From NCBI GenBank assembly GCA_029448655.1, contig JACCLO010000005.1:2790001-2854000 (forward strand): a stretch of DNA of 64,000 nucleotides, given 5' to 3'. The stretch is from Wolfiporia cocos. Its lineage: Eukaryota > Basidiomycota > Agaricomycetes > Polyporales > Phaeolaceae. The position numbers and the translations under genes were made by a program. Position 1 is the first letter of the stretch, and the number at the start of each line of letters is the position of its first letter. The notes under the pieces are model-generated. The model was not told where the DNA came from and did not search any database. It worked only from the letters and a program-made list of their open reading frames with translations. Positions 48,481-59,364 of the stretch are shown piece after piece.

Positions 48481-49912
48481 CTAGGCATTATGCAGGCCTC
48501 CGCTGGCACCCCCCTCAGTCCAAACGCCACACTGATCCGCCGCCGCTGAAGCCGACAAGAAGGCAGCCCAGTCGTCATTGAAGGAATGATAAGATGCATC
48601 GAGCGACCAGCTGTAAGAAGGGAGCTGCAGGTCGTCGTGTAAGGTAATGAATCCGTCGGGCATCATGGACAAGCACCCCGGCAGGGTATGGAGCATGTTC
48701 TGCGACTGCGTGGTTGGGGCGGCAGAATGATCGCCCGCACCTCTGTCAACCTGCGCCTTTTCGAGAGTTTGCAAGAATTCATCTTCCAGGAAGTTCTGGT
48801 TGATGTCCAGCGATTCGAGTGCGTTCCCGTCAGAGTCGACGGACGATAAGAAGGTGAGGAAATCTGGACAGTTCTGGACTGACGTCTGTGAGTAGTCAAT
48901 TTCAGTAATGATCTCATGATTGGAAACTGCTACTACTGACCTTGCTAGGATTGTCATACGACTGCTGTAAACTCAGGTTGCTTGTTGCATCTCCTGAAAC
49001 GACGTCAAGCGGGTTTAGTGGCGCTGCAGAAGAAAATGTCGAGGGCGGTAGTGGTGGGATCCAAGCATCACTCGGGAGGGCAGGGGACGAAGCGTGTGTT
49101 GACCCCGCAGGAGTCGAACACAACGAACCGCGCGATGGCGATGTGCTAGAGAACATGCTATCCGATGGACTGCCGGCCAACGCAGCATCACGAGGCGATC
49201 CTATGCTCCTAGCTCTGGCTGAAGTCTTCTTCGCCCTCTGAGAGAATCCCTCCTCGTCATCGTCGTCGTCGTCGTCGTCTACGCGAGCCGCTCTGTTAGG
49301 ACTGTACCTGTAATCCGGATACAGCCGCTTATGCTCCCTCTTAACCTCTTTCGCTCTCTCGTACCACGGCCGCTTCTGTGCCTCGGACAAGCTACGCCAA
49401 AGCTTTCCTGAGAGAGTGCATATGGTCTCCCCCTTCCCTTTGTTTCCTGGGACCTGAATAGCGAGATTGACAGCCGACTTGAATATCATGAACGCGTTGG
49501 CGGGCCGAGGAATCTTAGCTGTAGGTGACCTCTGCCGGGGCTTTCTGGAAAAGAGGGGTTCGCCTGTGTATAACAACGCAAGGGCATGCTCGATGATCGC
49601 CTGCTTCAGCGGATGTGCCCCCTCGTGCTGGGCAATTCTCTTGAGCTCTTTGGCTTTGAACGTCAACGATGAGGAGGGAGATGCAGGAGGTGGGGTAGGA
49701 GCTATCAATGGTACCCCGAGGTTGTTTGAGCCCGAGGGAGCAGGTATGTTCCCGGCTGAATGGGGAAAGTCGAATCCCCCTGTGGTGAGCATGGAGGCAG
49801 AGTCGAAGGTGTGGATCGGAGTGGGGCTGAGCATGTCGAACGCTGAACGAGGTAGTGAGTCAACGACAAGACTGTGCAATGGAAGGAGCATCGCAATACC
49901 GTAGCTGTCCAT
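48481..49912 (-). CDS. HMG-box transcription factor (MATA_HMG type)
   Basis: Two exons, 48941-49912 and 48481-48885, give 1377 nt or 458 aa. A single HMG box (about 133-205) reads KIPRPANAFMIFKSAVNL, then GKLWRSLSEAQKRPWYERA and ending KRLYPDYRYSP. IPRPANAFMIF is typical of fungal mating-type and sexual-development HMG proteins. The box is followed by an eight-residue aspartate run, a basic segment and a long Ser/Pro-rich tail. The frame is open above 49912 without another ATG. Agaricomycetes have several such proteins, including Pcc1-like regulators of development; which one this is cannot be settled by eye. It is likely nuclear. Confidence 0.9.
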
Positions 49913-50933
49913 GGCAGAATAGTATGATGTGTGGCTGTTGTGCGGATGAAGCACCGTCGATGAGAACAAAGGGGACTCTTTTGCAACGCGACTTCGAGAC
50001 AAGGAAACTTGGAGAAGCTGTCAACCTAGAGGGACTGCTGCTGTATACCTGTTTCTGAGCTTTGTTATATAGACCGTACAATGAACATGACGTAGAATGC
50101 CGAGGGCAGCGAGCCCGAACGCCCGCCGTACTTTCCGGTTGCTCAGAGCATACATCGATACGAGCGAGTGGGCGAAGCGCAGGAGGCCTTCAAGCGAGTG
50201 GCACCGAGTGGCATAATCTCTGTCCATCGGGAACAACGGTGAAAACTCAGCTGCTCGCATTTGGAGAACAATGCGTCGGGGGATGAATTCGTAGGAAAGT
50301 CGGAGCCTGGCGAGTACAACCGTTATTGATCCCCTAATAGAGCATAGCGGCGGAGTTGAATGTTTATGAGCATGAGATAACGTCGCGTGCAGTGAGTAAT
50401 ACGTGTACATGTACATGTAGGTGGTCGCCCGTAAAATATCACACGAGCGTACCTTTGTGGCGCTAGGGATTTTCTACTTGATGTTGTATCTGGCTAGCAT
50501 GTCCTCACTGTTTCCTAACATTTCCTTCACTAAAAACTAGCACACTGGTCTGTATGTCTGTATCTCCGGCTGCTTCTTCCGGCCGCGAGGCGGTCGCATG
50601 CTGCGCCGTGCACGGGATTGATGGGATTGTTGACAAGATCCGAGTGCAATCAGCATCGCTGGACCGATTGGTCCCATTGCGGTGGATTTTCGAAGACATA
50701 TGTGCGGTACGGTAGCCGGTGCCCGCAACTCGCTTGTCAGTGGCATATACCCCTTGGAACGAGAAGTTCAGAGCACAATGCGCAGATGATGTCATTCTCG
50801 GACGTAAGATAGCAGTAGCGTACGGTCCAATGAGCGTATAGCCTACATCTATCGGTCATATCAGGCTTGTTAAAATGCTCGGCACTTTGAATTGCCCTGA
50901 TCTTGCTTTCCCAGGAACGAACACGCTGCAAGT
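49913..50933. other. intergenic region upstream of the HMG gene
   Basis: About 1 kb with no supported gene. It is the upstream region of the HMG-box gene and the 3' flank of SUA5. Confidence 0.45.
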
Positions 50934-52295
50934 TTACGGATCGAAGGCATTTAGACACTGACCTACGTCAGCTGTGAGTGAAAGGCTTATGCGATGAAAC
51001 GCGACGGTTTGGCATACCTGTCGTTCACACGAGCTATCCATACAGATCCATTTTGACTCCCCCGCAGCTTTGTTAACGCGATTCATGACGGCTAATCCTT
51101 CCCTCTCCTCCTGAATCTCCTCTATCAAAATCAAATCTACGCCAGCTCCATCTAGAGTAAGAAGTCCGTCGAAGAGGCGTTGCGCGGAAACCGAAGGATG
51201 GGCGATGGGGCCCAGGGGATGCACCCGCCATCTGATCCCGCTGAACGCAGTTATTTTGGCCAGCAGGGGAGAATCAGATGGAGCAAGAAGTCCGACCTCG
51301 AGCTCTCCTGTTGCGTTTCGCTTGAGTGTTTCTACAAAGGATGCGAGGGGGATAGTCCGTATGTCCGATGGAGGATGGGACGTTCTCAGCAGGGTAACAG
51401 GCACAGTCGGAGAGTAATGCCGGTACTTCATCCCGGGAGTGGTTGGAGACTGTTCCATGACCTCATCGCGGTAATCCCTGCGATGGACGAGAATTTTGGG
51501 GGCGTGAGCGCCCAATTCCTGTCGCATAATGCTCTCTAAATCTTCTACGGTGACTCCCCCTGGGCGTAATACGCGGATATTCCCATCGCTCTGAAGGGCA
51601 TCCACAACTGTACTCTCCAGCCCGACTCCACATGGTCCCCCATCGATGATCAGGCTGACCTTGCCATCTAAGTCTTTGAGGACGTGTTCTGCACGAGTAG
51701 GACTTGGTTTGCCCGAGGAATTCGCGCTTGGTGCCGCGATGGGTGCGCCAGTCAGAGCAATAAGAGCTCTAGCGATGGGATGTGATGGCATCCTGACCGC
51801 AACCGTTGGTTGTCCGGCAGTTATGATCGGTGGCACGATTGAGGGATTGGTAGGGAACAAGAGAGTGAGTGGTCCAGGCCAAAAGTGCTTCATCAGAATG
51901 CTGCAATTTTGAGGGATTATATAACCTTCAGGAAGCAGTCGGCGGAGCATGTCCATGGACGAGACGTGGGCAATTAGAGGGTTATCCGGCGGTCGACCCT
52001 TTGCAGAGAATATGCGCGATGCAGCGGTCGAGTCGAGAGCTATCGCACCTAGCCCGTACACAGTCTCCGTCGGAAAAGCAACGGTCTGCAGACCATTCAG
52101 CTTCTCTGCTGCCTCTTGCAGTACAGCTTGTGTACTTTGAGAGGTAACTTCTGGCTTGCCGAAGGAAGTGAACGAGACCGTGGATGGATCGCAGTATAGG
52201 ACTCTCGTTGCGCTCGCCATTTTGCCAGGTGCCTGCTGTAGATCTGGATAGGCCGTTTTAACGAGATTGAAAAAGAGTTGTGATAGCTTGTTCAT
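50934..52295 (-). CDS. sua5: threonylcarbamoyl-AMP synthase SUA5
   Basis: Makes threonylcarbamoyl-AMP from threonine, bicarbonate and ATP, the first step of t6A37 tRNA modification. The N-terminal YrdC domain has AFPTETVYGLG, KGRPPDNPLIAHV and SANSSGKPSPT. The C-terminal Sua5 domain follows a linker with TTPGMKYRHYSP. It has no intron until close to the end. A possible 46-nt intron (50972-51017) would end the protein at 50963 (428 aa) rather than 50934 (453 aa). Two starts are in frame: 52295, giving an amphipathic, uncharged-to-basic leader MNKLSQLFFNLVKTAY, and 52220, giving MASATRVLY. This is consistent with mitochondrial and cytosolic forms. Confidence 0.93.
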   Translation of the reverse strand: MNKLSQLFFNLVKTAYPDLQQAPGKMASATRVLYCDPSTVSFTSFGKPEVTSQSTQAVLQEAAEKLNGLQTVAFPTETVYGLGAIALDSTAASRIFSAKGRPPDNPLIAHVSSMDMLRRLLPEGYIIPQNCSILMKHFWPGPLTLLFPTNPSIVPPIITAGQPTVAVRMPSHPIARALIALTGAPIAAPSANSSGKPSPTRAEHVLKDLDGKVSLIIDGGPCGVGLESTVVDALQSDGNIRVLRPGGVTVEDLESIMRQELGAHAPKILVHRRDYRDEVMEQSPTTPGMKYRHYSPTVPVTLLRTSHPPSDIRTIPLASFVETLKRNATGELEVGLLAPSDSPLLAKITAFSGIRWRVHPLGPIAHPSVSAQRLFDGLLTLDGAGVDLILIEEIQEEREGLAVMNRVNKAAGESKWICMDSSCERQVCQTVAFHRISLSLTADVGQCLNAFDP

Positions 52296-52578
52296 GCAGA
52301 TGGCTACCACAAAGCATGATGTTTTGCTGCAGCTCGGGCCAATCGACTCATTGAGTGGAGTTGACTCCGTTCGGTGTTATCGATTTATCACACATGGGCG
52401 CCCCGAGCCACAATTTGAAGCTTGCAGGTCACACGTACGCCACAGATGGCCTCAGAGAAGTAAATCCCGGTGTAGAGGGTGGTTACATGAATACAGAGTC
52501 CTTAGGGGGCGGTCAACCCCTGCCATATGCCTAATAATTAAGTTGTACAGATACGCCCTTCCAGGAATCAATACCTAG

Positions 52579-55476
52579 TCAATAACCGTGTGCATCACTG
52601 TCCCGCCCGTTTGCAGGTCCAGCAGCGCCCTCGTGCCCGGATCCGCCGTGTCCCCTCCCTCCGAAGAATGCATTCGCAAACTGTTCTGCCGCGCTGAAAG
52701 TATTCCTGATGGTTCTTTTCACGCTCCTACCTCTCCCATCCCCTTCTCGATTGTCGAAGAAGCCAGATTGTGGCCCCAGCGCGGTATGAATGGATTCCTG
52801 TAGTTCTCGCGTCGTCGGAGACGCCGATAATGACCGCGATCGCACCTCACGGTGGCCCGCGGACCATCTGCGGTTTTGTACAGTGCGCCCTGAGCTTTGT
52901 TGGTACGAGTTTGACGAATCTACCAACACTGAGCGCATGTCGATGGGATAATCCGAGTCGGTATCCACCACCGGCAAGCGGGATCCGTTGGTGATAGTAG
53001 ATTGTGACTGTGTGGACGATCCCGCGTGTGGGTGTGTATAAACGGGATGATGAGGATGCGACCCGTTCGTTTGTGCGGTTATCACAGACTCTGCCGGGCG
53101 CCTTGCTTGATCGTGCACATAGACTGGATTCGGCAGTATGCCTGTGCCTCTGCCATGTCCAATCTCTGCGTACACAAGATCCGGTGTGATGACTCCATTT
53201 CTAGACGGCCCTGCCGTGGCTGATGCATCGGCATATGTACGGAAGAACGTGGTGCCTCTAGACGTGCCTTCGCTTCCGTTCGACGCAACCTCGCTGGGCA
53301 CCGGTGAGCTCGGCGGTTCCACAATCGGCTGCTGACCGAATCCTCTCCCTCGTCGTTGGGCTACTGGTTGTTGCATCAGCCAGAAGGGCTGCGGGGCAGT
53401 CACCGAGCGTGGTACCGGTTGATGGCCACGATCTCTCGACATGGCTAGGTCTCTTGTTACCGGCATCAAGCGTGGTATGTGCTCATGTGGCGCGACATAC
53501 TCCGGTATGCCATTTGTCCGGTAACCCCCCCTGGATACTACGATATTCGGGTGGTGAATATGGGCGTCAACAGTGTCATCGTCGCCCTCGGTCCCGTCGA
53601 CTGTTCGATCATCTACAAGATCAGAGCGACGCATACCCCGCAGAGGAGCACCGTCTGCGTATATAACATCGTCGTAATCAGTGTCTTCGTCTTCGTTGAT
53701 ATCTTCGGTCATATGAGTGTAGAGGTTCATGAGATAGTTGCGGAGCTGCGAGACCCCTCTTCCAGAGTATACGCAGAAGGACGCCCGCTGCGTCGAATTG
53801 AAGTCCTGAGCTAAGGGTGAGGACAGTTCGCTCACAGCCAGAAATATCACAGACCTCCGGTGGCGTCCTACAAAATTGTTGCAGCTCATCCCTGCGGAAA
53901 GCTGGGACCCCGGTTAGGCTCAAATGGGTGAGCTTAGGGAGCTTCTGTAGGAGGAAATGGATTGACATGACAGTTATCTGCTCGCAGTACGATAGGTGAA
54001 TGCGTTCAAGAGTGCTATGTCGGTCGCCTAGAGCATAAATTGCTTGGTCTGTCAAATGATTGACGCGGACCAGTCCGATACGTCGGAGCTTCTGCAGAGC
54101 AGAAAGTTCGAAGACCGACATGTCCGTGAGTTGTACGCAGTCTGGATGCGCCATTGAGCGTGGTCAGGTTGAGGGTGCGGGCAGGATGCCGAGTACTCAC
54201 TTGCAAGGTCGATGTACCGCAGGCGCGTACATGATCGTGCCAAGCTCCTGATAGAACGATCTGTGATTCTACTTGCATGTCCGAGATGCAAGTAGTGCAA
54301 GTGCTTGCCCAGTGTGCAAATACTCTCCACAGCAACATCCGTTAACTGGGTACACTTGGCTAGGACAAGGTTACGGATCCTGGGAGCCACTGAGATGATG
54401 CCCTCGATCGCGTCATCAGTGATGTGGGCGCATGCTGTGAGATCCAGCATGCGCAAGTGTTCAAACGTCCTAGTGATACGAAGGGGCGGCAGTTTGTCTT
54501 GTGCAGCAGGTGCAAATGTGGGGAACGGGTTGATGCCGATCGCCACTGCGAGCTCCGGACGGGGTGGTGCAGGGAACGCCGCATCCGTCAGCTCGCTACA
54601 GTGCGAGAGACGCATCTCTCGCATCTGTGTGAGATGCTTCCAAAGCTCACGTACAGATGTGTCCGTAATCAACCCGCAATTGTTGAGATCGATTTCAAGC
54701 AGCAAGGGGCAAGAGTGTGCGAGTGCCACCACGGGCGCATCCGTGATCTGCTCCACGTTGCTCAGTTTGATGCGGCGAAGAAGCGGGCAGTTGGCGGCGA
54801 GCGCAAGGATAGCTTGGTCTGTCAGTTTCTTGCAATTACCCAGATTGATGCCCTGGAGTCCCTTCGTAGACGACGCAAGCGCGATGATGGACTTATCACT
54901 GACTTCTGTGACGCCGGTGAGATCGAGTGCCACGAGGTTCGGGCAGCGTGGAAGGACACGGCTGAGCCCCTCGTCGGAGATGGTACTGCAGTTGATGAGA
55001 GTAAGCCTCTCCAAACGCGTACAATAGGCGAGGCGCGAAAGCAATGAGTCCGATAACTCGCCCCCGAGGTATAAGAAGTTGAGACGGCGAATGAAGAGTG
55101 CATACTGGAACGTCTGGTCGTGGCGCGATAGCACACGCATCATCTTGACCAATGTAGCCAGGCCCGAGAAACTGGGTCTGTACCAGAGGAGCTCGACCGA
55201 GCACTCGCACCATGCGCGCGAGACCAGCATGGCATTATAGAGGTCCCTGGAGGAATGTATGTGCTTCAGGATATGAATAAGGATCTCTGGAGGAAGAAAC
55301 GATGCTGGAGAATAAGGTAGCGTGTCCGGAGCGTGTGGGCGTAGGACATGGGGGGAAGACCACTGGGCAGGCGAGATGGACTCGGGGTTAGGGAAGTAGG
55401 AGGACTTGTTGATGTCCTCGTCTTCATTGTCGGAGGCGGATGTGCTGGACTGGGCTGGGGAGCGGCTTCTGTGCAT
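52579..55476 (-). CDS. grr1: SCF ubiquitin ligase F-box protein GRR1
   Basis: Substrate receptor of SCF; relatives target G1 cyclins and nutrient-signalling factors. Exons 54201-55476, 53855-54141 and 52579-53805 give 2790 nt or 929 aa. The F-box is at about 58-105 (ASFLPPEILIHILKHI, then RAWCECSVELLWYRP). About a dozen cysteine-containing LRRs follow to about residue 500, with repeats of the form LTLINCSTISDEGL and IDLNNCGLITDTSV. The segment DFNSTQRASFCVYSG after the LRRs is characteristic of Grr1. The remaining about 400 residues are disordered and rich in S, P, H and G. Its 5' end faces the gene at 55699. Confidence 0.94.
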
Positions 55477-55698
55477 CGTGGTGAGATCGCGGTCGCCCAC
55501 AATGAAGAACGAGGTGGTGGGCAAGTGTTGGCGTTGCTTGCCCAACTAGTCAAAGGGCTTCAATTAGCCTGCTTTATTACATAAGCATCATGCATCACGG
55601 TAGTTTTGTCGTGCCACCGCCACCATTATTCCGCCACACTGCACTGTAGTCTCGTCACTGCCAGAGTGGAATCCGCGCTGCCACATCTACTACCTCAG

Positions 55699-56189
55699 AT
55701 GGCCAGCATCAATGACGCGACGGGCTCTTCCTTCGAGGAGCATTTACAAGCCACTACAATGCCACCGCCTGGTCCTGATCATTTTAACGCTCGAAGAGCT
55801 GTCTGGTGCAAAGCACGCCCGGACCGGACACAACCCACGGATACGACTGGGCAGCGGGAAAGGCTGGAAGCCGTACTCAACCAAGAGGGAGCTGTCGAAA
55901 GCGACGACGTCTGGGAAGTGCAAGGAGTGAAGCAGGCATGGAGTAGGATCATGGACGGTCGGCGTCTCAGGCAACGTCTGCCGCTACGAGTTGTGGTTCG
56001 TGCGCTCACGCGAGACGCAAAACTCTGAGTGTTTCTGCACCTTCTGCGCTTGACCCTCTGATCCTGCGTTATCAGATCAAATTGCTTTGGGCCGGGTGGA
56101 TACATGATGGAACATGGCCGCGAGGTGCTGTTGCGCCCGGCACGGACGACGAGCTCAAGATAGAATCTATACCGGAGTCCATCCCTTAG
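55699..56189 (+). CDS. small protein, possible Gag1-like clamp domain (former DUF4050)
   Basis: Two exons, 55699-55989 and 56076-56189, give 405 nt or 134 aa. The acceptor TTATCAG has a good branch site (GCTTGACC). The product reads ARRAVWCKARPD, a helical middle RERLEAVLNQEGAVESDDVW, then LPLRIKLLWAGWIHDGTWPRG. The conserved Trp pattern and the WAGWxxDGTWP ending resemble the fungal domain once called DUF4050 and now linked to Gag1, a TOR-related regulator in fission yeast. That match is from memory and uncertain. The gene structure is well supported. It is divergent from GRR1 (222 bp between starts). Confidence 0.6.
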
Positions 56190-56471
56190 TCACACGCAGA
56201 TTTCAAGGGATTGCCCAGCATATCAAGTGTCCAGTGCATGTATATGGGGTGGAGTTCCGCAATCGTGCGAGCCATGCTAAAGGAGAATATGGGGACTAGG
56301 GTGACATCGCATCACCAACAGCGCTCGGAGACTGATGCCTGTCTCTTTGGGTATTGGTTAATTGGTGGAATGCCTTCAATTTATATATCTCACAATACCA
56401 GAGTACATCCGCTTCGCATTTGCAGTTGTAATGATAGCTTCAGCCGAAAGATCCATTGGCGCTATTTTTGG

Positions 56472-56943
56472 TCATGTTCGTGAGGGAGGCGATACCTGGC
56501 GCACGATAGTCGCACATAAGTATTGCAATTAAGTTCAATATCTAGGAGTACGTACCAGGATGACCCCATCGCCTCGTACGAATAGCATCTCCATCTTGCG
56601 CTTTGCAATCTGAGAGGAGCCGCCACTCATCATTATTATATGCACACCGGTGCAGGTGCGACATACTTACATTCACCGTGGTCTGGCCTTCAGGAGCACC
56701 GTCCACTTGCTCTACGATCATGATAGTCTCTTCCACATCGCTCAGAATCAAGTTCATATGCCCATCGTATGCCTAGCGTAGATCACTTCGCATGCATGGC
56801 ATGGCAGAAAATGAAGCCTCCGGACGCACGTGAAGGATGCCACTGAGCTGACGGTCGCCTCTGAGCTTCACGAAAACACGCTCACTGAGCGATAGCCTGA
56901 TGAGATCAAAGGGCTCCTGAATACCAGAGGCGGCTGAATCCAT
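56472..56943 (-). CDS. lsm3: U6 snRNA-associated Sm-like protein LSm3
   Basis: Subunit of the Lsm2-8 ring on U6 snRNA and of Lsm1-7 in mRNA decay. Exons 56830-56943, 56671-56772, 56556-56609 and 56472-56495 sum to 294 nt or 97 aa, the normal length. Sm1 contains [20 protein letters not shown] and the diagnostic [16 protein letters not shown]. Sm2 is [15 protein letters not shown]. The start is chosen at 56943 ([14 protein letters not shown]), though the frame is open upstream into the region next to U1-C. Confidence 0.95.
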
Positions 56944-57067
56944 CGTTTCACGCAAGGGGAGCGCGTTCGCGAGAGGCGTCCGCAAGTACACGTGACGAAG
57001 CGTTTCCCGACTCCGACAGAAATCACTTCTTGTTTCCTGTCTCTCCTCTCGCGGGCAACTTGCAGCC
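56944..57067. promoter_or_regulatory. 124-bp bidirectional promoter between LSM3 and U1-C
   Basis: Only 124 bp separate the two start codons, which face away from each other. Both transcripts must start within this gap or inside the partner's 5' region. Confidence 0.7.
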
Positions 57068-58037
57068 ATGCCGGTAGGTGTCCTCGCCAGAACCGTCTTT
57101 TTGTACTCATAACGTTACCTCAGAAACACTACTGTGACTATTGTGATGTGTTCCTGACCCACGACTCCGCCTCCGGTGAGTCGCTAGATTCTCAAGACAT
57201 CTGCTGTGACTGACGCTCGGTACGAATAGTCCGCAAGGCTCACAACAGCGGTCGCAACCACCTTGCAAACGTCAGGGACTACTATGCTTGTGCGTTGATA
57301 TGAGTCTATGCTACATAGCGGTCGCTGATATTAGTATTCATAGCACTCGGCCATGACAAAGCACAGAGCATCATCGACCAAATCACCGCCGCATACGAGA
57401 CCAGCGGCGGTCCTCCTCCGGGTGGGTTCGGGTTTGGCCCACAGCACTTAGCACCACCAATTCCTGGGGGAGGATTTGGTGGACCACCCATGGGGTATGG
57501 TGGTGGATTCGGTGGGCCCCCTGGTGAGTTACTTGTGATGCCGTCGTGGCGTCTCGCACCGCAATGCTAACTCTTGCTAGTTCGCCCTCCTTTCCCTCCT
57601 CCCGGTATGCCGCCTCCCGGAATGATGGGTCCACCAGGTGCGCCCCCTTTCCCACCGAACGGTCAAATGCCTCCCGGAATGGGTCCTCCAGGTATGAACG
57701 GGCCAGGCAGCTTCCCGCCAGGTATGTCATGCGCCACAGGTCTGTTCGGGCTTAAGCTAAGTAAGTGTCAGGCGTGCCTCCGTTTCCTCCGGGCGGAGGT
57801 CCCCCCGGTGCTAACCGCCTCCCATTCCCGCCGAACGGTAACTTCCCCTCTGGTCCTCCTGGTCAAAACTCTCCGGGCGGCAACTTCAACGCGCCTCCCA
57901 ATGGCCCACCCAGCGGTTTCAGCTCATCACAAGGGCCTCCGGGGCCTCCACCACAGAATGGTGAACAGTCAAATGGCGCTCCGCTTGTAGGTGGAATGCA
58001 CCCAGACCGGATGAGAATGATGGGCGGAGGCAGGTAA
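57068..58037 (+). CDS. U1 small nuclear ribonucleoprotein C
   Basis: Stabilises U1 snRNP pairing with the 5' splice site. Exons 57068-57073, 57124-57175, 57230-57289, 57344-57523, 57581-57721 and 57772-58037 sum to 705 nt or 234 aa. The first coding exon holds only ATGCCG (Met-Pro). The second gives the invariant [15 protein letters not shown] zinc finger, completed by [18 protein letters not shown]. The finger has Cys, Cys, His and His in the expected spacing. The long C-terminus is low-complexity Gly, Pro, Met and Phe, typical of U1-C. Confidence 0.96.
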
Positions 58038-58412
58038 AACGACCCAGTTGCCTTCTGCGACGATTGCGCAACGTTTTTCTCCGACTTTTTCTCTGTCTTT
58101 TGCTACTTGTACGACCGATCATGCCTCTTTGCACTTGATGCATTCTTATTGCGTTCATGTCATTTACCTCGTGGTAGAACGTCATTATTTTATATGCACT
58201 TCCCAGCTTGTACACTGCCACTCAATGTGAAAGGGGGCGTTTGTTGGGGTCCTCTCTGAGAGCGAGCCTATGTCTTCCACTGCCACTAGACTGAGAGGAC
58301 TTCGGCGTGACTAAAAGTGATCATGAAGCGCCGATCACTCAGGTACACTAGTACAAGTACTGTAGTGCTGTTCCTAACGCTTACCTGCGAGTATCACACT
58401 TGATACCCGAAA
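58038..58412. other. intergenic region
   Basis: 3' flank of U1-C and promoter of NAA10. Nothing else is seen. Confidence 0.5.
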
Positions 58413-59160
58413 ATGAACATCCGGCCAGCACGGGTAGGGTGATGACTGTTACTTGAAACCCCTGGGGACTAATTCATGCCAGGTAGAAGACCTCATGGGC
58501 ATGCAGGCATGCAACCTGCAGAACCTGCCCGAAAACTACACAATGCGCTACTGTATGCTTCAGCTCTGCTTTCCTTACGACATGGATTTATATCTCCAAA
58601 TGTTAGACCTATACCACGCCTTGACATGGCCGCAGCTCTCCTACGTCGCGGAGGACAACAAGGGGCGGATAGTTGGGTATATATTAGCAAAGATGTGCGG
58701 ATCCGGAGTTCCTGAGTGCTGTATGTATTTGATTCACTTTTTTGACAGGGAGGAGGACATGGAAGCAGGAGAAGAGCCTCATGGACACGTTACCTCCATC
58801 TCCGTCTTGCGGTCGTACCGACGACTAGGTCTAGCGAAGCGGCTGATGGTGCAGTCCCGTAAGTTCATCTTCTTGGGCGTCATGGCTTCACGCTGAGGTT
58901 ATCCTACCGCACATCACAGAGGAAGCTATGGCCACCGTATATCGGGCATCATACGTATCCTTGCATGTACGCAAGTCAAATCGGGCAGCGCTGAGTCTCT
59001 ACCGGGACACGCTGGGGTTCACAGTCAAGGACATCGAGAAGAAGTATTGTGAGTGGTATTGTTCGCCTGACGCGCAACGTGCTTACAACCGTGATTTACA
59101 GATGCAGATGGCGAAGATGCCTACGCCATGCGCCTCTCATTGAAGCACCTGGCTCGGTGA
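58413..59160 (+). CDS. naa10: N-terminal acetyltransferase NatA catalytic subunit NAA10 (ARD1)
   Basis: Acetylates nascent N-termini with Naa15 at the ribosome. Exons 58413-58433, 58483-58552, 58607-58694, 58749-58858, 58920-59048 and 59102-59160 sum to 477 nt or 158 aa. The GNAT fold begins [38 protein letters not shown] is the substrate-side loop. [10 protein letters not shown] is the acetyl-CoA pyrophosphate loop, and [20 protein letters not shown] follows. It ends soon after [10 protein letters not shown], so it lacks the long disordered tail seen in many animal Naa10 proteins. Confidence 0.95.
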
Positions 59161-59364
59161 AACATGTACAGCATATATATCATAATTATACAACGGCGGA
59201 TAAGTCCGCATCGCTTTCGCAGCGGAGCATTATCACAGGGGCTTGCCAAATCCCGGAAGGCTAAAATCAGTGACTATGCGCTCGATCGAAGGATCGTTCG
59301 CCGATTCAGATACATTGGAAGGAGTTGAAGTATTCCCTGCGACCGGCCCAGCAGATGCGTGTAT

